From: Clostridia bacterium
GTDB taxonomy: Bacteria; Bacillota; Clostridia; Acetivibrionales; DSM-2933
NCBI GenBank assembly: GCA_026418275.1
Contig: JAOABQ010000103.1
Span: 1 to 64,000 of the forward strand
Length of the DNA: 64,000 nt
Direction: 5' to 3'
The notes under the pieces are model-generated. The model was not told where the DNA came from. It made no database searches and saw nothing but the letters and a program-made list of their open reading frames with translations. The translations under genes and the position numbers were made by a program. This document shows, piece after piece, positions 1 through 9,833 of the stretch. How positions within the stretch are numbered: the first letter of the stretch is position 1; every line of letters starts with the position of its first letter.

Positions 1-66
1 TAGAATATATGTGAATATAATGAGCTAATTATTTTCTGAAGCAACAAACGTGAAAGGTTATGTGAA

Positions 67-141
67 GAGCCGTATGCCTTAATTGGGCCCGTACGGTTCT
101 GTGAGGAGTGAAGGCTGCGAAGCCTTCATTTACTCGACTAT
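67..141 (+). mobile_element. Group II intron 3' end (domains V and VI), partial
   Basis: Positions 67-99 fold as a 33-nt hairpin with the GAGCCGTA / TACGGTTC stem and the AGC triad expected of group II intron domain V. Positions 102-141 give a second hairpin (GAGTGAAGGC with GCCTTCAT, then TACTC) with an unpaired A near the 3' side, like domain VI, and the element closes with GACTAT, fitting the AY 3' end of these introns. The reverse transcriptase and the 5' half must lie to the left of the window, so whether the intron is intact cannot be judged. Confidence 0.75.
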
Positions 142-143
142 AA

Positions 144-377
144 CAATTGATTGATTGTCCCACTGTCAGGGGAAGTTACTACATTGAGGAACTGGAGTGT
201 ATGAAAAAACTAAAATGTGAAAATGATTAACACCAGGCTGCTATGCTTACAAGCGTTGCTCTCTCATTAAAAGAGATCGAGCAGGGCTCACCTTTAGAGA
301 TCGCATTCGGTACCGGTCTACATTAGCTTCGACTGAGTATTATGCTGTGTAATTCAAAAATGGTTACTTAACCATAA
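144..377. other. Noncoding stretch downstream of the intron
   Basis: No convincing gene is present. A 27-codon frame at 243-326 lacks a ribosome binding site and may be a remnant of whatever the intron inserted into. Nothing else is recognised before the promoter at 378. Confidence 0.4.
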
Positions 378-406
378 TTGACAAATATAGAATTTATTAC
401 TAATAT
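378..406 (+). promoter_or_regulatory. Sigma-A-type promoter for the LamG protein gene
   Basis: TTGACA at 378-383 and TAATAT at 401-406 are separated by 17 bp. Transcription would start near 413, leaving a leader of about 25 nt. Confidence 0.6.
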
Positions 407-439
407 TATATTTGAGATACATATATGAGGAGTGATATT

Positions 440-3316
440 TTGAAGAAAATAGTATGGATGTTGGTTATTGCCTTAGTGTTCGTATCAATTCCGTATACTT
501 ACAATGCCCAATCTGCAGCTTTCCCAGAGCCTATAGGGTATTGGAGTTTTGATGACGGCAATGACACTAAAGTAGCGGATTTATCCCCAAACCAAAATAA
601 CGGTGATATCATTGTCAATACAAGTTCACCTTTTTACGGTTCAACTGCGAGTTTTTCAAATATTGTGCGGCAAGGGGAAAATGCAGCATATTTTAGTGGA
701 GCAAGTTGTGCAGTGATAAAAGATATTCCTCAATACACCATTGATACCAAAATAACTGTTGCAGGATGGTGCCAAGTGGGTGCTGATTCTCACGGTCCTA
801 TTATCAACCAGTGGTATCACAATCAGGATTCATTTTATTTGGGCTATGAAAACCAAAAATTTAGATTTACAGTTTCCATACCCGAAGTAAATAGCTATGG
901 TTCAAATTTTACAGTTGAATCCAAAAGGACATTTAGTGTAGAAGCAGGAAGCGAAAGTGAGTGGGTTCACTGTACGGGTGTATTCGACGGGGTAAAAGTA
1001 TTGCTATATATTAATGGAATACTTGAAAACGAGTTGGTTTTACCCGATGAATGGGCAAATTGGAGCATTCGGCCAAGTACTGCCAGCATTAGAATAGGAA
1101 ATCTTGATCCCATAAATAGTTGGGGACCTTTAAATGGCGGCGTAGATGAGGTTTATATGTTTAATCAAGATTTAAATTCAGAACAAGTAAAAGGCTTAAT
1201 GAATTATAAATATAGTATATCCATAAATAATACACCTACAGCAAATCCAAGTACGCCGACGTATACCTCTAAGCCAACATATACACCAAAACCGACGTAT
1301 TCGCCCAAGCCAACGTATACCCCAAAGCCAACCTATACGCCCAAGCCAACGTATACACCTAAACCAACAAATACCCCAAGACCAACTTATACACCTAAGC
1401 CCTCGAATACTACTATTCCAAGCGATACACCCTTACCAACGGACACACCCATTCCAACTGAAGGTATACCCGTAGCTGATGCATCGGTAAACCAGTGGAT
1501 TGTAGAAAACTCAGGTCAAAGCCCGAGATCGCAGACTTATGCAGAAACCACCAATCCTCTCGACGGCCTGCGATACGAATTTATGCTGACACCTGACGGG
1601 AACGTAATTTACAAAAAGGGAAGCGATGTTTGGAGATATTTAGGCAGTTTTGGGTATAAACTAGATTCGACAGCCCATAGAGAGGAATACATCGGAACAT
1701 TTGACATGATTGCTGCAGATGGAAACAAGATCATGGCTAAAAAGGCAGGAAGCAAAGAGCTTTATTTTGCTTCACTGGTGGAAAAAAGCAGTATTCCGCT
1801 CAATAAAGGGGATGGAAGTGAATTTGATCAAGGTGCGGAAGCATATAAAGCATTTTTTATTACAGAGGCACCTCAGGATTATAGCATAAAAACTGCATAT
1901 GATGCCTATGCTAAAACTATTCTTGATACCCCGGGAATTCCTCTTGCACTAGCGATGCTGTTGCCGCTGTCAAAGAATACTGTAAATCAGATTATTGAAG
2001 GAGCTGATAAGAAAATTTTCAACTTGTCCGATATTTCACCGTTTAGTTTAGAAATTACTAAACCCGCAATTCCTTACGCTTGGCCGGTGATAATCGGTGG
2101 GAAAAAGTGGTATAGAATCAAAGGGGATGATTTTTCTACTGTGGAAATAATTGATATTGGTGTATTCGATATCAATAAAGTATCTGCTGCAAAGGAAAAA
2201 TGGAATAGTAGCTTGAGTTTGGCTCAATACTTTAAAAAGTTTGGAAGCGAATATCACAGGCCTTATAATCAGCCTACCCTTTTTGATACAGCTGAAAATA
2301 TGTATCTAACAGGAGATGATAGGGATTTTTGCAGTTTTGTTGATGGCACATGCAATTACTATGTATTAGTTAGAGACGAACTCCTTAAATACCATGTTCT
2401 CAATATTGATGAGCAAGCACAGTTTTGCAGCAAGTGGTATAAATTTGCTGAGAGCCTGGAAAAAAAGATGAGTGATCCCTCTATTGGCTTAGCTTCATAT
2501 GATCCTCAGAACTGGACTCCAGCTTCTTATGAATATAGAGGAATATGGACAGTTGAAAGAATTATACAGGCCTATGTGGGAGCAAATCTTAACTCAGCGG
2601 ATTATATAGAAGTCTGGAATGCTGCAGAACAAGAATATAAATTCAATAATTTCAATAAGCCTTATTGGCGTGAAGTGGGACCTTATGATGACGATCCATG
2701 GCTATGGTCGGCTTACGAAAGTGTCCACAGACCGGTTTATCTGAATCCCGTTAGGCCCGAAGACCACTTGGTTCCCTACTTTTTCAACGAAGACATTTGG
2801 CATATTGAGCAATTCCCCATTGAAGTGATCAATCCAATGGAAATTCACTACCGGTTAAATAAACCGTTCAGCCAAATGTGGGATAATCAGACACTCAATT
2901 TTGCGGGGACTCCTTCCATGGATGTTTCTACAGAAAACATAGTTGTTGCAGATGAAGAAAAAGTCTATTCCATCAATTGGGGATGGGGAAGCTTGGATTT
3001 TACTTGGCGTGTAAGAAATAAACCTTCCTATTCCTATGGAAACAATGTTATGCTGACACAGGATATGAAAATTATTATTCCAGGGTTTTCCGGATACCGA
3101 AAGGGTTATTTTGTACAGGATTTACTTCCGCCGAGTTACCTAAACTCAACACTGGGGCCGACTTACAATTATCCCGACAAAGTGCTGGATGGTCGAGGCT
3201 TTTTGTCGCTACCACATTTTGAACACGAGAATGAATGGGATTTTATCCCTCTTGAGGAAATGGGACAGAAGATGACAAATGCCCGGTATGATTTCCCGGA
3301 ACCACCACCTGAATAA
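440..3316 (+). CDS. Secreted LamG-domain protein with Thr/Pro repeat linker and large unknown C-terminal domain
   Basis: A secreted protein of 958 residues. A signal peptide (KKIVWMLVIALVF core) is followed by a LamG/concanavalin-like beta-sandwich at about residues 30-255 (GYWSFDDGN start, WVHCTGVFDG, IRIGN and GGVDEVYMFN motifs), the usual carbohydrate-binding fold of this family. Residues ~262-345 are a linker made of repeated TYTPKP units, typical of clostridial extracellular enzymes. The last ~600 residues (rich in Trp and Tyr) match no family I recognise; a catalytic role is possible but unproven. The start chosen is TTG 440, because AGGAG at 428-432 lies 7 nt before it; an in-frame ATG at 425 overlaps that site. 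The gene looks monocistronic. Confidence 0.85.
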   Translation: MKKIVWMLVIALVFVSIPYTYNAQSAAFPEPIGYWSFDDGNDTKVADLSPNQNNGDIIVNTSSPFYGSTASFSNIVRQGENAAYFSGASCAVIKDIPQYTIDTKITVAGWCQVGADSHGPIINQWYHNQDSFYLGYENQKFRFTVSIPEVNSYGSNFTVESKRTFSVEAGSESEWVHCTGVFDGVKVLLYINGILENELVLPDEWANWSIRPSTASIRIGNLDPINSWGPLNGGVDEVYMFNQDLNSEQVKGLMNYKYSISINNTPTANPSTPTYTSKPTYTPKPTYSPKPTYTPKPTYTPKPTYTPKPTNTPRPTYTPKPSNTTIPSDTPLPTDTPIPTEGIPVADASVNQWIVENSGQSPRSQTYAETTNPLDGLRYEFMLTPDGNVIYKKGSDVWRYLGSFGYKLDSTAHREEYIGTFDMIAADGNKIMAKKAGSKELYFASLVEKSSIPLNKGDGSEFDQGAEAYKAFFITEAPQDYSIKTAYDAYAKTILDTPGIPLALAMLLPLSKNTVNQIIEGADKKIFNLSDISPFSLEITKPAIPYAWPVIIGGKKWYRIKGDDFSTVEIIDIGVFDINKVSAAKEKWNSSLSLAQYFKKFGSEYHRPYNQPTLFDTAENMYLTGDDRDFCSFVDGTCNYYVLVRDELLKYHVLNIDEQAQFCSKWYKFAESLEKKMSDPSIGLASYDPQNWTPASYEYRGIWTVERIIQAYVGANLNSADYIEVWNAAEQEYKFNNFNKPYWREVGPYDDDPWLWSAYESVHRPVYLNPVRPEDHLVPYFFNEDIWHIEQFPIEVINPMEIHYRLNKPFSQMWDNQTLNFAGTPSMDVSTENIVVADEEKVYSINWGWGSLDFTWRVRNKPSYSYGNNVMLTQDMKIIIPGFSGYRKGYFVQDLLPPSYLNSTLGPTYNYPDKVLDGRGFLSLPHFEHENEWDFIPLEEMGQKMTNARYDFPEPPPE
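1246..1400 (+). repeat. In-frame tandem repeat coding TYTPKP units
   Basis: About nine degenerate 18-bp units (roughly acn-tat-acn-cct-aar-ccn) encode the Pro/Thr linker between the LamG domain and the C-terminal domain. Synonymous differences between units suggest an old expansion rather than a recent slip. Confidence 0.8.
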
Positions 3317-3356
3317 TAAGTATACTTTTGGAACAGCATATAAATAATAACCTGTT

Positions 3357-3402
3357 ATAATAGGATAAGCATGACATTCAGTTGTCATGCTTATCCTATT
3401 AT
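3357..3402. terminator. Long inverted repeat between convergent genes
   Basis: A perfect 20-bp stem (3357-3376 with 3383-3402) and a 6-nt loop sit between convergent genes ending at 3316 (+) and 3565 (-). There is no strong T-run after it, so bidirectional termination is inferred from stem strength and position. Confidence 0.55.
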
Positions 3403-3564
3403 GCGCAAAATCTTTTAATGTCTCGGTTCGGTATAATTGAATAATCCATAATGGATCATCAGCCTTGTCCTTTTAAGACATTATTGTTCATTGTTTACTT
3501 ATGTACCTTTATTTCGCTTTAAAAAGAATTACTCATTTTATAATAGTTCTGTTGAATCGAAATA

Positions 3565-4371
3565 TTACTCTACAACCATTCCCTCCTGACACGTTTTCCA
3601 GGCAGTTTTTTGGAGAAAACACATCAGGGCTTCCTCATCCGTAAAATCAACTTTGTACTTTTCAAAGGTATCTACGTTATCGGGATCAACCTTAAATTTT
3701 AAATCGGCTCCTTCCGAAGTTTTATTGAATATTGCTGAATAGAACACGCATGCGGTAAAATATGCACCTACCTGGTTTGGATGTAAATTGTCTTCCATGT
3801 AAAGCTTAAGATCCTGCTTTTCTTCACAGGCATTGACCCATGCTTGTCCCACAGGCACAACCAGTGCACCCAACTCCTCCGCAATTCCTTGATAGGATTG
3901 ATTGAGGGGGATTTGTCTCTGTAAATAGGCTCGGCCTTCCACTCCTGAACGGCTTGTCACATAAAATACTGTCTTCGCACCTATTTTTTTGATTTCTCCG
4001 TCAAAAAGTCTTGAATACTGATAGAATAGATCCTTCAACTCCATGTGGTGAAACCCGCCATGCTCTTGTAGAACAACATAATCCCAATCTCCATTTTGAA
4101 TATCCTTGACAGCTTCTCCCTCAAGCCAGTGCTGCGCAAGACTATATCCCGGCTTGCAGTTTTCGAAATTGGCCTCCATTTTTACGCCCTTACTCTTCGC
4201 TATTTTTTCAAGCATAGAAGGTATGCTGTGAAAATAGGTATAGCTGTTTCCTATAAATAGGACCTTTACCGGCTTTTCAACTGCATAAGCAGTTTGGAAG
4301 GCTGTTCCCGTAAATAGAAACAGGCATGTAAAAAAGAGAATGGCAATTTTTTTGAGAAAATTCATTTTCAT
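3565..4371 (-). CDS. Secreted SGNH/GDSL-type hydrolase
   Basis: A 268-residue protein with an N-terminal hydrophobic signal sequence (FLKKIAILFFTCLFLFTG) and an SGNH-hydrolase core: block I is FIGNSYT (nucleophile Ser), the mid region DYVVLQEHGG resembles block III, and DNLHPNQVGA near the C-terminus supplies the Asp-His pair of block V. Family members are serine esterases/lipases acting on lipid or acetyl esters, often polysaccharide acetyl groups; the substrate here is not visible. Start: ATG 4371 is only 3 nt from the AGGGG site, while ATG 4365 is 9 nt away and may be the true start. It converges on the LamG gene. Confidence 0.8.
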   Translation of the reverse strand: MKMNFLKKIAILFFTCLFLFTGTAFQTAYAVEKPVKVLFIGNSYTYFHSIPSMLEKIAKSKGVKMEANFENCKPGYSLAQHWLEGEAVKDIQNGDWDYVVLQEHGGFHHMELKDLFYQYSRLFDGEIKKIGAKTVFYVTSRSGVEGRAYLQRQIPLNQSYQGIAEELGALVVPVGQAWVNACEEKQDLKLYMEDNLHPNQVGAYFTACVFYSAIFNKTSEGADLKFKVDPDNVDTFEKYKVDFTDEEALMCFLQKTAWKTCQEGMVVE

Positions 4372-4999
4372 AAACCCCTTTCTTCAATAAATTGAGTAAA
4401 AATAGTAAAACTAAATATTAGTTATACAGATTTTACCCTTAAATAGTTATACTTCAATTTTAATACAAAAGTAACACTTTTAAGATAAAAAAGTAGTAAT
4501 CATATCATTTAACTTAATATGCCATTTGTTTAAAGAAGTGACTTTGGGCATTTGTCTAATTTACATAGTATAACTTACGAATGAAGACAAGTTTCAGGAG
4601 AGGACGATTTCAGGGCACTTTTGCTGCTAAGGCGATTCACTACTTGTGTGCCTATAAGGAAGCCAAAGGTATTTGAGTAATTTACTAATTCAATAATGCT
4701 TTTAGCTTAACAAAGGTAAGAAAAGGTTTTACATTAGAGAAAAAATGTGACTTTCGGCTATCATTCAGTGACATTTGTCATCTTTCAAAATAAAGTAATT
4801 TACTATAAAATGTATAAAGATAAAGAAATAGTAACCTCATCATGTCATAAATCCTTTAACACTATTTTTGAAAGTCTAAACTGCTATCATTTTAATAAAA
4901 TTGCTTCCCATTGTCCTTTGCTTCAGCCTGTTATAGAGTAATATGCTTTTAAACAAAGCTTTTACTAAATATAATTTTATTTAAAAGGAGAGGATTAAA
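4372..4999. other. 628-bp intergenic region between divergent genes
   Basis: AT-rich DNA between two divergent secreted-protein genes. The stretch 4593-4680 is more GC-rich and contains a GGCAC/GTGCC complement (around 4614 and 4655), so a structured leader RNA is conceivable, but I do not recognise a riboswitch consensus. A 64-codon frame at 4747-4941 lacks a ribosome binding site and resembles no protein known to me. TGACA-TT-TGTCA at 4768-4779 is a short palindrome. Confidence 0.35.
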
Positions 5000-7900
5000 G
5001 TGTTTCAAAAAAAATGGTTAAAGAAAGTATCCGCAGTTATTCTGGCAGCAACACTTGCACTCCCTGCGGGTTTTACCGGCTTTGCCACACAAGATAGCCC
5101 TCATAAAGCCAGTCAGTATACTACAGGCCTGTCTTTACCTACACAAAAGGATTTGGATTGGGAAAAGAAAAATATGATAAAGACCCAACAAATCAAGTTA
5201 AACCGGATTGGATTGGAAAGGATGAATAAAGAACGGAAGGAAAAAGGGCTTCAGGAGATCTCCTCCTCACAGGCAGTTCCCATCGGCTACGAGGTTTCAG
5301 ACACCCCTCAAAATGCTTCCTTATTTGGTCCCGGTGGATCTGTTTCCCTTTTAGCTTCCAGCGGTCCATTGCCAAATCAGGTAGACAACAGCAAACTCCA
5401 GTACTTCCCTGTAGTAAAAAACCAATATCCATTCAACTCTTGCGCCACTTTCTCTACTACGCATTACCAAATGACCCATATGACTGCAATGGCACGAGGG
5501 TGGAATGTAAAAGCGGAAGGTGATGCTAAAACCTTTTCTCCTAAATACATTTACAACATGATTACGTCTTTTCCCGGAGAAGGTACGTTTCAGGATCAAG
5601 CCTATCGGGTCATGATGGAAAACGGATGTGCTTTCTGGAGCAATTTTCCTTACGATGATAACGCCAGTACCTGGTGTTTAGATAGTAATGTGTGGAAAAA
5701 TGCCGCCAATTACCGGGTGGATACATTCGGGTTCATTGATAACATGGAAAGTCAGGACAGCATCAATTATGCCAAACAGTTGCTAGTCAACGGTTATATA
5801 TTAAATTTTGGAACAGATATTTATGGATGGAATTATGGGACTATTCGGGATAATCCCAATTCTACCTCGGATACAGATGAAATAGGTAAAGACATCTGCA
5901 TTGTTTCTGTGCGCAGTGATAGAGAAGATCATGCGATGAACATTGTAGGATACAATGATGATATATGGTGTGATATTGATGGTGACAACACTGTAGATGA
6001 CGGTGAAAAGGGAGCATTTCGTGTTGTGAACTCCTGGGGTCCCGATTGGACCCCCAAATCAGTTAACGACGGCGGATTTTGCTGGGTTTCCTATGATGCA
6101 CTAAAGAGCAGGTCTTCTTTCCCTTCAGTAAACTACAATGAGCGTGAATCCTTAATCTCAAGGAATCAGGTATACTGGCTTGCAGCAAAGGAAAATTACA
6201 CTCCTAAGCTCCTTGCGAAATTTACCCTGAATACAACAAATCGCGGCGGCATACAAATTAGGTTTGGCTATTCGGATACGTCAAGCAATACACCTGCATA
6301 CTCGTTCCAACCTTACGTTTTTAGAGGCTCAGGTCCCAACCTTGCCTTTGATGGAACCACCACAGCATGTGACGGTACATTTTATATAGACTATTCGGAC
6401 CTGATAAAAAAATATTCCTTGGCAGACGGTACATCACGCCGTTGGTATATTGAGGGGTCAACAACAAACAATACCCCTCTTGCCATTAAAAATTTCAGCC
6501 TCATTAATCCTTATACAAATCAGGAAATGACCATTCCGGGATTTACACCTTTGTCAACGAATGGCGAAACCATCCGTACTTTTATTACATATGCTTTAAA
6601 TAGCACCCCGGATTCCACTCCCCAAAATATTCCTGCCCCACCGGCAAACCTTAAGATTAAATCCGGGTTCAACACCATCAACCTTACATGGGATCAGGTA
6701 GATACAGCAGCTATGTATAAGGTTTTAGTGGATGATAAAGAGGTATATTACACACCTACAGCGTCCTATACGTATAAACTGCCTACAAAGAGTGACAATC
6801 ACAGTTTTAAAATCTGTAGTGTAAATCTTTATGGACAGAGTCAATGGATCGGACCGGTATCAGCGAGCTCTCTTGATGGAGGAGTTTCGGAACTTGAACC
6901 TATGTTAAGTCCCAGAAAGGATTTTGAAATGGCCTTTTTGGGAAATGCTGTATATGCATTAGGAGGTAATAACCGTACAAATATTCTAAATAGTGCTGAA
7001 AAATTCGATACAAACACAAAGATCTGGTCTTCGCTTCCTGCCATGCCAACTGCACGTACCAATCTTGGTGTGGTCACATTGAATGGAAAAATTTATTCAA
7101 TTGGCGGAAATACAGCCCAAGGCAACAGTAATACCATGGATGTTTTTGACCCTGCCAACGGGTGGAGCACACCTTCTTCCACATTGGTAACAGCCCGAAA
7201 TTCTTTTGCAGCAGTATCGCTGAATAATAAGATTTATGTTTTGGGCGGGAACAACAGTACCGATATTCTAAGCTCTGTCGAAGAGTACAGCTTGACAAAT
7301 GGTGCATGGAGTCTTTTACCCCAAGGGTTGCCTACGCCGCGCAGAGCCTTGAAAGCGGTTGCTGTCGGCAGCAAAATCTATGCCATTGGAGGAATGGGAA
7401 CTACAGGGCTTAGCCGCAATATTGATGTATTGGATACTGCGACAGGTAACTGGACCACATTGAATACCATCATCCCTGAACCCATACACAGCTTTACCGC
7501 AGCAAGTGTGAACAATAAGATTTACATCATCGGCGGTTTTAATACCAGCGGTTCTCCCTCCAATAAAATCTTTGAGTATAATCCGGCCTCCAATACTTGG
7601 AATACAAAAGCAGAGCTTCCGTTATCAATATATAAAACAGCTGCTGTTCCCATTGCTGATGGAAAAATAATCATCTCAGGAGGAAGTACCAGCTTGGATC
7701 CTCTTTCATGCGCTTACCTTTTTGATCCATCTGCAGATTACTGGGCTGCCCTCCCTGTTTTGACGAATCCGCGCATTTTATGTAAAACAGTTGAACTAAA
7801 CGGAAAAATATATCGGGTAGGAGGCTCAAATGAGTCCCAGGGAAGTGTTATAACCGGAATCACAGAGGTATTTAATCCAAGTAATAACCAGTGGACAAGA

Positions 7901-8638
7901 CTGGATGATTTGAACACGCCGCGTTTTAGATTTGGACTCGCTGCTGCCAATGGAAAGCTGTATGTTATTGGCGGGCATGATGGAAATTCGGAAATCGCTT
8001 CGGTAGAAGAACTGGATGTTTCTGATCCTGAAGCAACATGGGTATATAAACAAGGTATGCCAAATCCCAGAAAGGACCTTACTGCGGTTTCGCTCAACAA
8101 TAAGATCTATGCCATTGGGGGCGCACTTGGTCTTGATGCTTTTACAACCGTAGAAGAGTATAATCCGCTAGCGGATAGCTGGACACCCTGTCCGGGTATG
8201 GATATGCCGCGTGCAAATCCATGTGCAGTAAGTGTGAACGGTAAGATCTATGTTGTATGCGGTACGTCAACTGCCTATGCCGGTAATTATTATTCCTTTG
8301 TTAAAACCCTGGAAGTATACGACCCTATCGGTAAAACATGGTCAACTGTTGGAGAAATATCCGAAGGAAGAAGCATGGCAAACGCCGTAGCTGTTAATAA
8401 TGTTATTTACATTTTAAGTGGCTTTAACTATACTGAACCTTATGCATGTACAAAGATTGAAAAGTATGATGTCATCAATAACATCTGGCTTCCAAGCGAT
8501 GAAACCCTAAAAAAGGTTATGAACTGCGGTATTGCTTCGATTGGTAATAAAATATATGTATATGGAGGAATTTATTTCAACGATTTGAATCAAGGTGTAG
8601 CAAGCTACGCCAACCAGGTTTATACCATTGGAAAATAG
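5000..8638 (+). CDS. Secreted papain-like (C1A) cysteine peptidase with Fn3 domain and twelve kelch repeats
   Basis: 1212 residues starting at GTG 5000, with AAGGAGAGG just upstream. A signal peptide (residues 1-29) precedes a C1A peptidase domain: Q142 (oxyanion hole) and nucleophile C148 in NQYPFNSCATF, H311 in DHAMNIVGYND, and N344 in VVNSWGPDW form the expected order Gln-Cys-His-Asn. An EF-hand-like acidic loop (DIDGDNTVDDGE, ~325-336) lies between His and Asn. A fibronectin type III domain spans about 548-630. From ~635 to the end there are twelve kelch repeats with the Gly-Gly turn, enough for two six-bladed propellers. The protein probably acts outside the cell as a protease with a binding platform; the substrate is unknown. 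Confidence 0.88.
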   Translation: MFQKKWLKKVSAVILAATLALPAGFTGFATQDSPHKASQYTTGLSLPTQKDLDWEKKNMIKTQQIKLNRIGLERMNKERKEKGLQEISSSQAVPIGYEVSDTPQNASLFGPGGSVSLLASSGPLPNQVDNSKLQYFPVVKNQYPFNSCATFSTTHYQMTHMTAMARGWNVKAEGDAKTFSPKYIYNMITSFPGEGTFQDQAYRVMMENGCAFWSNFPYDDNASTWCLDSNVWKNAANYRVDTFGFIDNMESQDSINYAKQLLVNGYILNFGTDIYGWNYGTIRDNPNSTSDTDEIGKDICIVSVRSDREDHAMNIVGYNDDIWCDIDGDNTVDDGEKGAFRVVNSWGPDWTPKSVNDGGFCWVSYDALKSRSSFPSVNYNERESLISRNQVYWLAAKENYTPKLLAKFTLNTTNRGGIQIRFGYSDTSSNTPAYSFQPYVFRGSGPNLAFDGTTTACDGTFYIDYSDLIKKYSLADGTSRRWYIEGSTTNNTPLAIKNFSLINPYTNQEMTIPGFTPLSTNGETIRTFITYALNSTPDSTPQNIPAPPANLKIKSGFNTINLTWDQVDTAAMYKVLVDDKEVYYTPTASYTYKLPTKSDNHSFKICSVNLYGQSQWIGPVSASSLDGGVSELEPMLSPRKDFEMAFLGNAVYALGGNNRTNILNSAEKFDTNTKIWSSLPAMPTARTNLGVVTLNGKIYSIGGNTAQGNSNTMDVFDPANGWSTPSSTLVTARNSFAAVSLNNKIYVLGGNNSTDILSSVEEYSLTNGAWSLLPQGLPTPRRALKAVAVGSKIYAIGGMGTTGLSRNIDVLDTATGNWTTLNTIIPEPIHSFTAASVNNKIYIIGGFNTSGSPSNKIFEYNPASNTWNTKAELPLSIYKTAAVPIADGKIIISGGSTSLDPLSCAYLFDPSADYWAALPVLTNPRILCKTVELNGKIYRVGGSNESQGSVITGITEVFNPSNNQWTRLDDLNTPRFRFGLAAANGKLYVIGGHDGNSEIASVEELDVSDPEATWVYKQGMPNPRKDLTAVSLNNKIYAIGGALGLDAFTTVEEYNPLADSWTPCPGMDMPRANPCAVSVNGKIYVVCGTSTAYAGNYYSFVKTLEVYDPIGKTWSTVGEISEGRSMANAVAVNNVIYILSGFNYTEPYACTKIEKYDVINNIWLPSDETLKKVMNCGIASIGNKIYVYGGIYFNDLNQGVASYANQVYTIGK

Positions 8639-8724
8639 TACTAACTAATCCTTGTTTTGAATGTAGAAAAATATTTACTTGAGTGATTAAGTTGTTATTT
8701 TTACAACAAATCTAAACTTTTATC

Positions 8725-8764
8725 AAGGAACCGCCGGGTACCAAAACACTTGGCGGTTCCTTTT
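8725..8764 (+). terminator. Rho-independent terminator after the kelch peptidase
   Basis: AAGGAACCGCC at 8725-8735 pairs with GGCGGTTCCTT at 8752-8762, followed by a short T-run. Confidence 0.85.
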
Positions 8765-9127
8765 CATTGTGGACTTCCGGATTTAGGATCATATGATACG
8801 ACCCATTATGAAAATATTGACAATTAATACAAATTATTATATATTTATACAAGAATATGAAATATTCCGCATGGATAGAGTTTTATTTAATTATGTACTT
8901 CGAGTTATATAAACAAAGTTTTACCTTTAATCTTAACGATCTGGTGCGGAATTATGGAAGCTGCTGTAAAAACGCACAAGTTTGGCTGTAAATAAAATGG
9001 TACTTTGTATGGTGAAAGAAATGTATAGGGAGGGCAGAAGGGAAAACGACCATTTTTGTTAGAGATGTAGTCGAGTAATGGATATAGAGTGATAGGCGGT
9101 TGTATAAATAAATTAGGGGGAATTACT
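8765..9127. other. Intergenic leader of the arsenic-type cluster
   Basis: AT-rich to about 8900, then less so. I see no gene; a 78-codon minus-strand frame at 8905-9141 overlaps the next gene's ribosome binding site and is not credible. A promoter for the downstream cluster is expected here but no pair of hexamers stands out. Confidence 0.3.
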
Positions 9128-9832
9128 ATGATTACAGGCAAATGTTTAAAGTGTCATGGCAAAATAAATCACCATGAGAATTTAGTATATGTAAAATGTG
9201 TCGAATGTGGTGTAAGAGAAAAAGCGCAAATAACCTGCCAGGAAGGGCATTACTATTGCAATGCGTGTGCCTCGAAAAAGGTGCTAAATAGGTTGTATGA
9301 AGTTTTTCCTACCCTTGACGGACAGAATCCATCGGATATTTCAGAAAAGTTGTTTATTGAGTGTGGGATCAGTGGTAATTCTCCACATCCGCTGACAACG
9401 GCAGCTTTTCTCGTGGCATACAAAAACTTGACTCAGAAAATAACCGATGAAGATGTTTTGGAAGGTATATCAAAATCCACACAAATCCCAGGCGGATGGT
9501 GTGGATATTATGGAAATTGCGGTAGTGCGGTTGGTTTGGGAGTAGCATTTGCAATCATTAATAAATCAACACCTATGCATGACAAAGAGCGGAGCATCGC
9601 GAATCTGGTAACTGCAGAGGGCTTGAAGGTTGTAGCCCATCAAGGCGGGCCAAGATGCTGCACGGGTTCTGTAAGAGGTGTGCTGGAAGTAGGAATTAAA
9701 TTGGCTAAAGAGTATTTAGGAGTTGAGTTTCCTCAAAAGAATATTGATTTGAAGCGTTGTTGGCAAAGTAAACATAATCATGATTGCAAAAAGAAAAGAT
9801 GTGCATATTACGGGGACAAGGAGGCTATTTAA
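9128..9832 (+). CDS. DUF5714-family cysteine-rich protein
   Basis: 234 residues from ATG 9128, preceded by AGGGGG. It has an N-terminal zinc-ribbon-like region (CLKCHG, CVEC, then TCQEGHYYCNAC) and a C-terminal region with GGWCGYYGNCGSAVG and GGPRCC, the conserved features I associate with DUF5714. The tail adds more cysteines (RCW, HDC, KKRC). The function of DUF5714 is not established; the conserved Cys pairs suggest metal or metalloid binding. The gene stops 1 nt before the next start, so the two are translationally coupled. Its place beside ArsM-like, aquaporin and arsRDA genes suggests a role in arsenic handling, which is inference. Confidence 0.75.
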   Translation: MITGKCLKCHGKINHHENLVYVKCVECGVREKAQITCQEGHYYCNACASKKVLNRLYEVFPTLDGQNPSDISEKLFIECGISGNSPHPLTTAAFLVAYKNLTQKITDEDVLEGISKSTQIPGGWCGYYGNCGSAVGLGVAFAIINKSTPMHDKERSIANLVTAEGLKVVAHQGGPRCCTGSVRGVLEVGIKLAKEYLGVEFPQKNIDLKRCWQSKHNHDCKKKRCAYYGDKEAI

Positions 9833-9833
9833 A

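Noticed and set aside
243..326. 27-codon frame after the group II intron
   Set aside because: No ribosome binding site and no recognisable product; treated as possible exon debris.
4593..4680. Possible riboswitch in the leader of the kelch peptidase gene
   Set aside because: Some complementarity (GGCAC/GTGCC) exists, but no class-defining conserved motif could be matched.
4747..4941. 64-codon plus-strand frame
   Set aside because: No ribosome binding site, low-complexity composition, and no similarity to a family I know.
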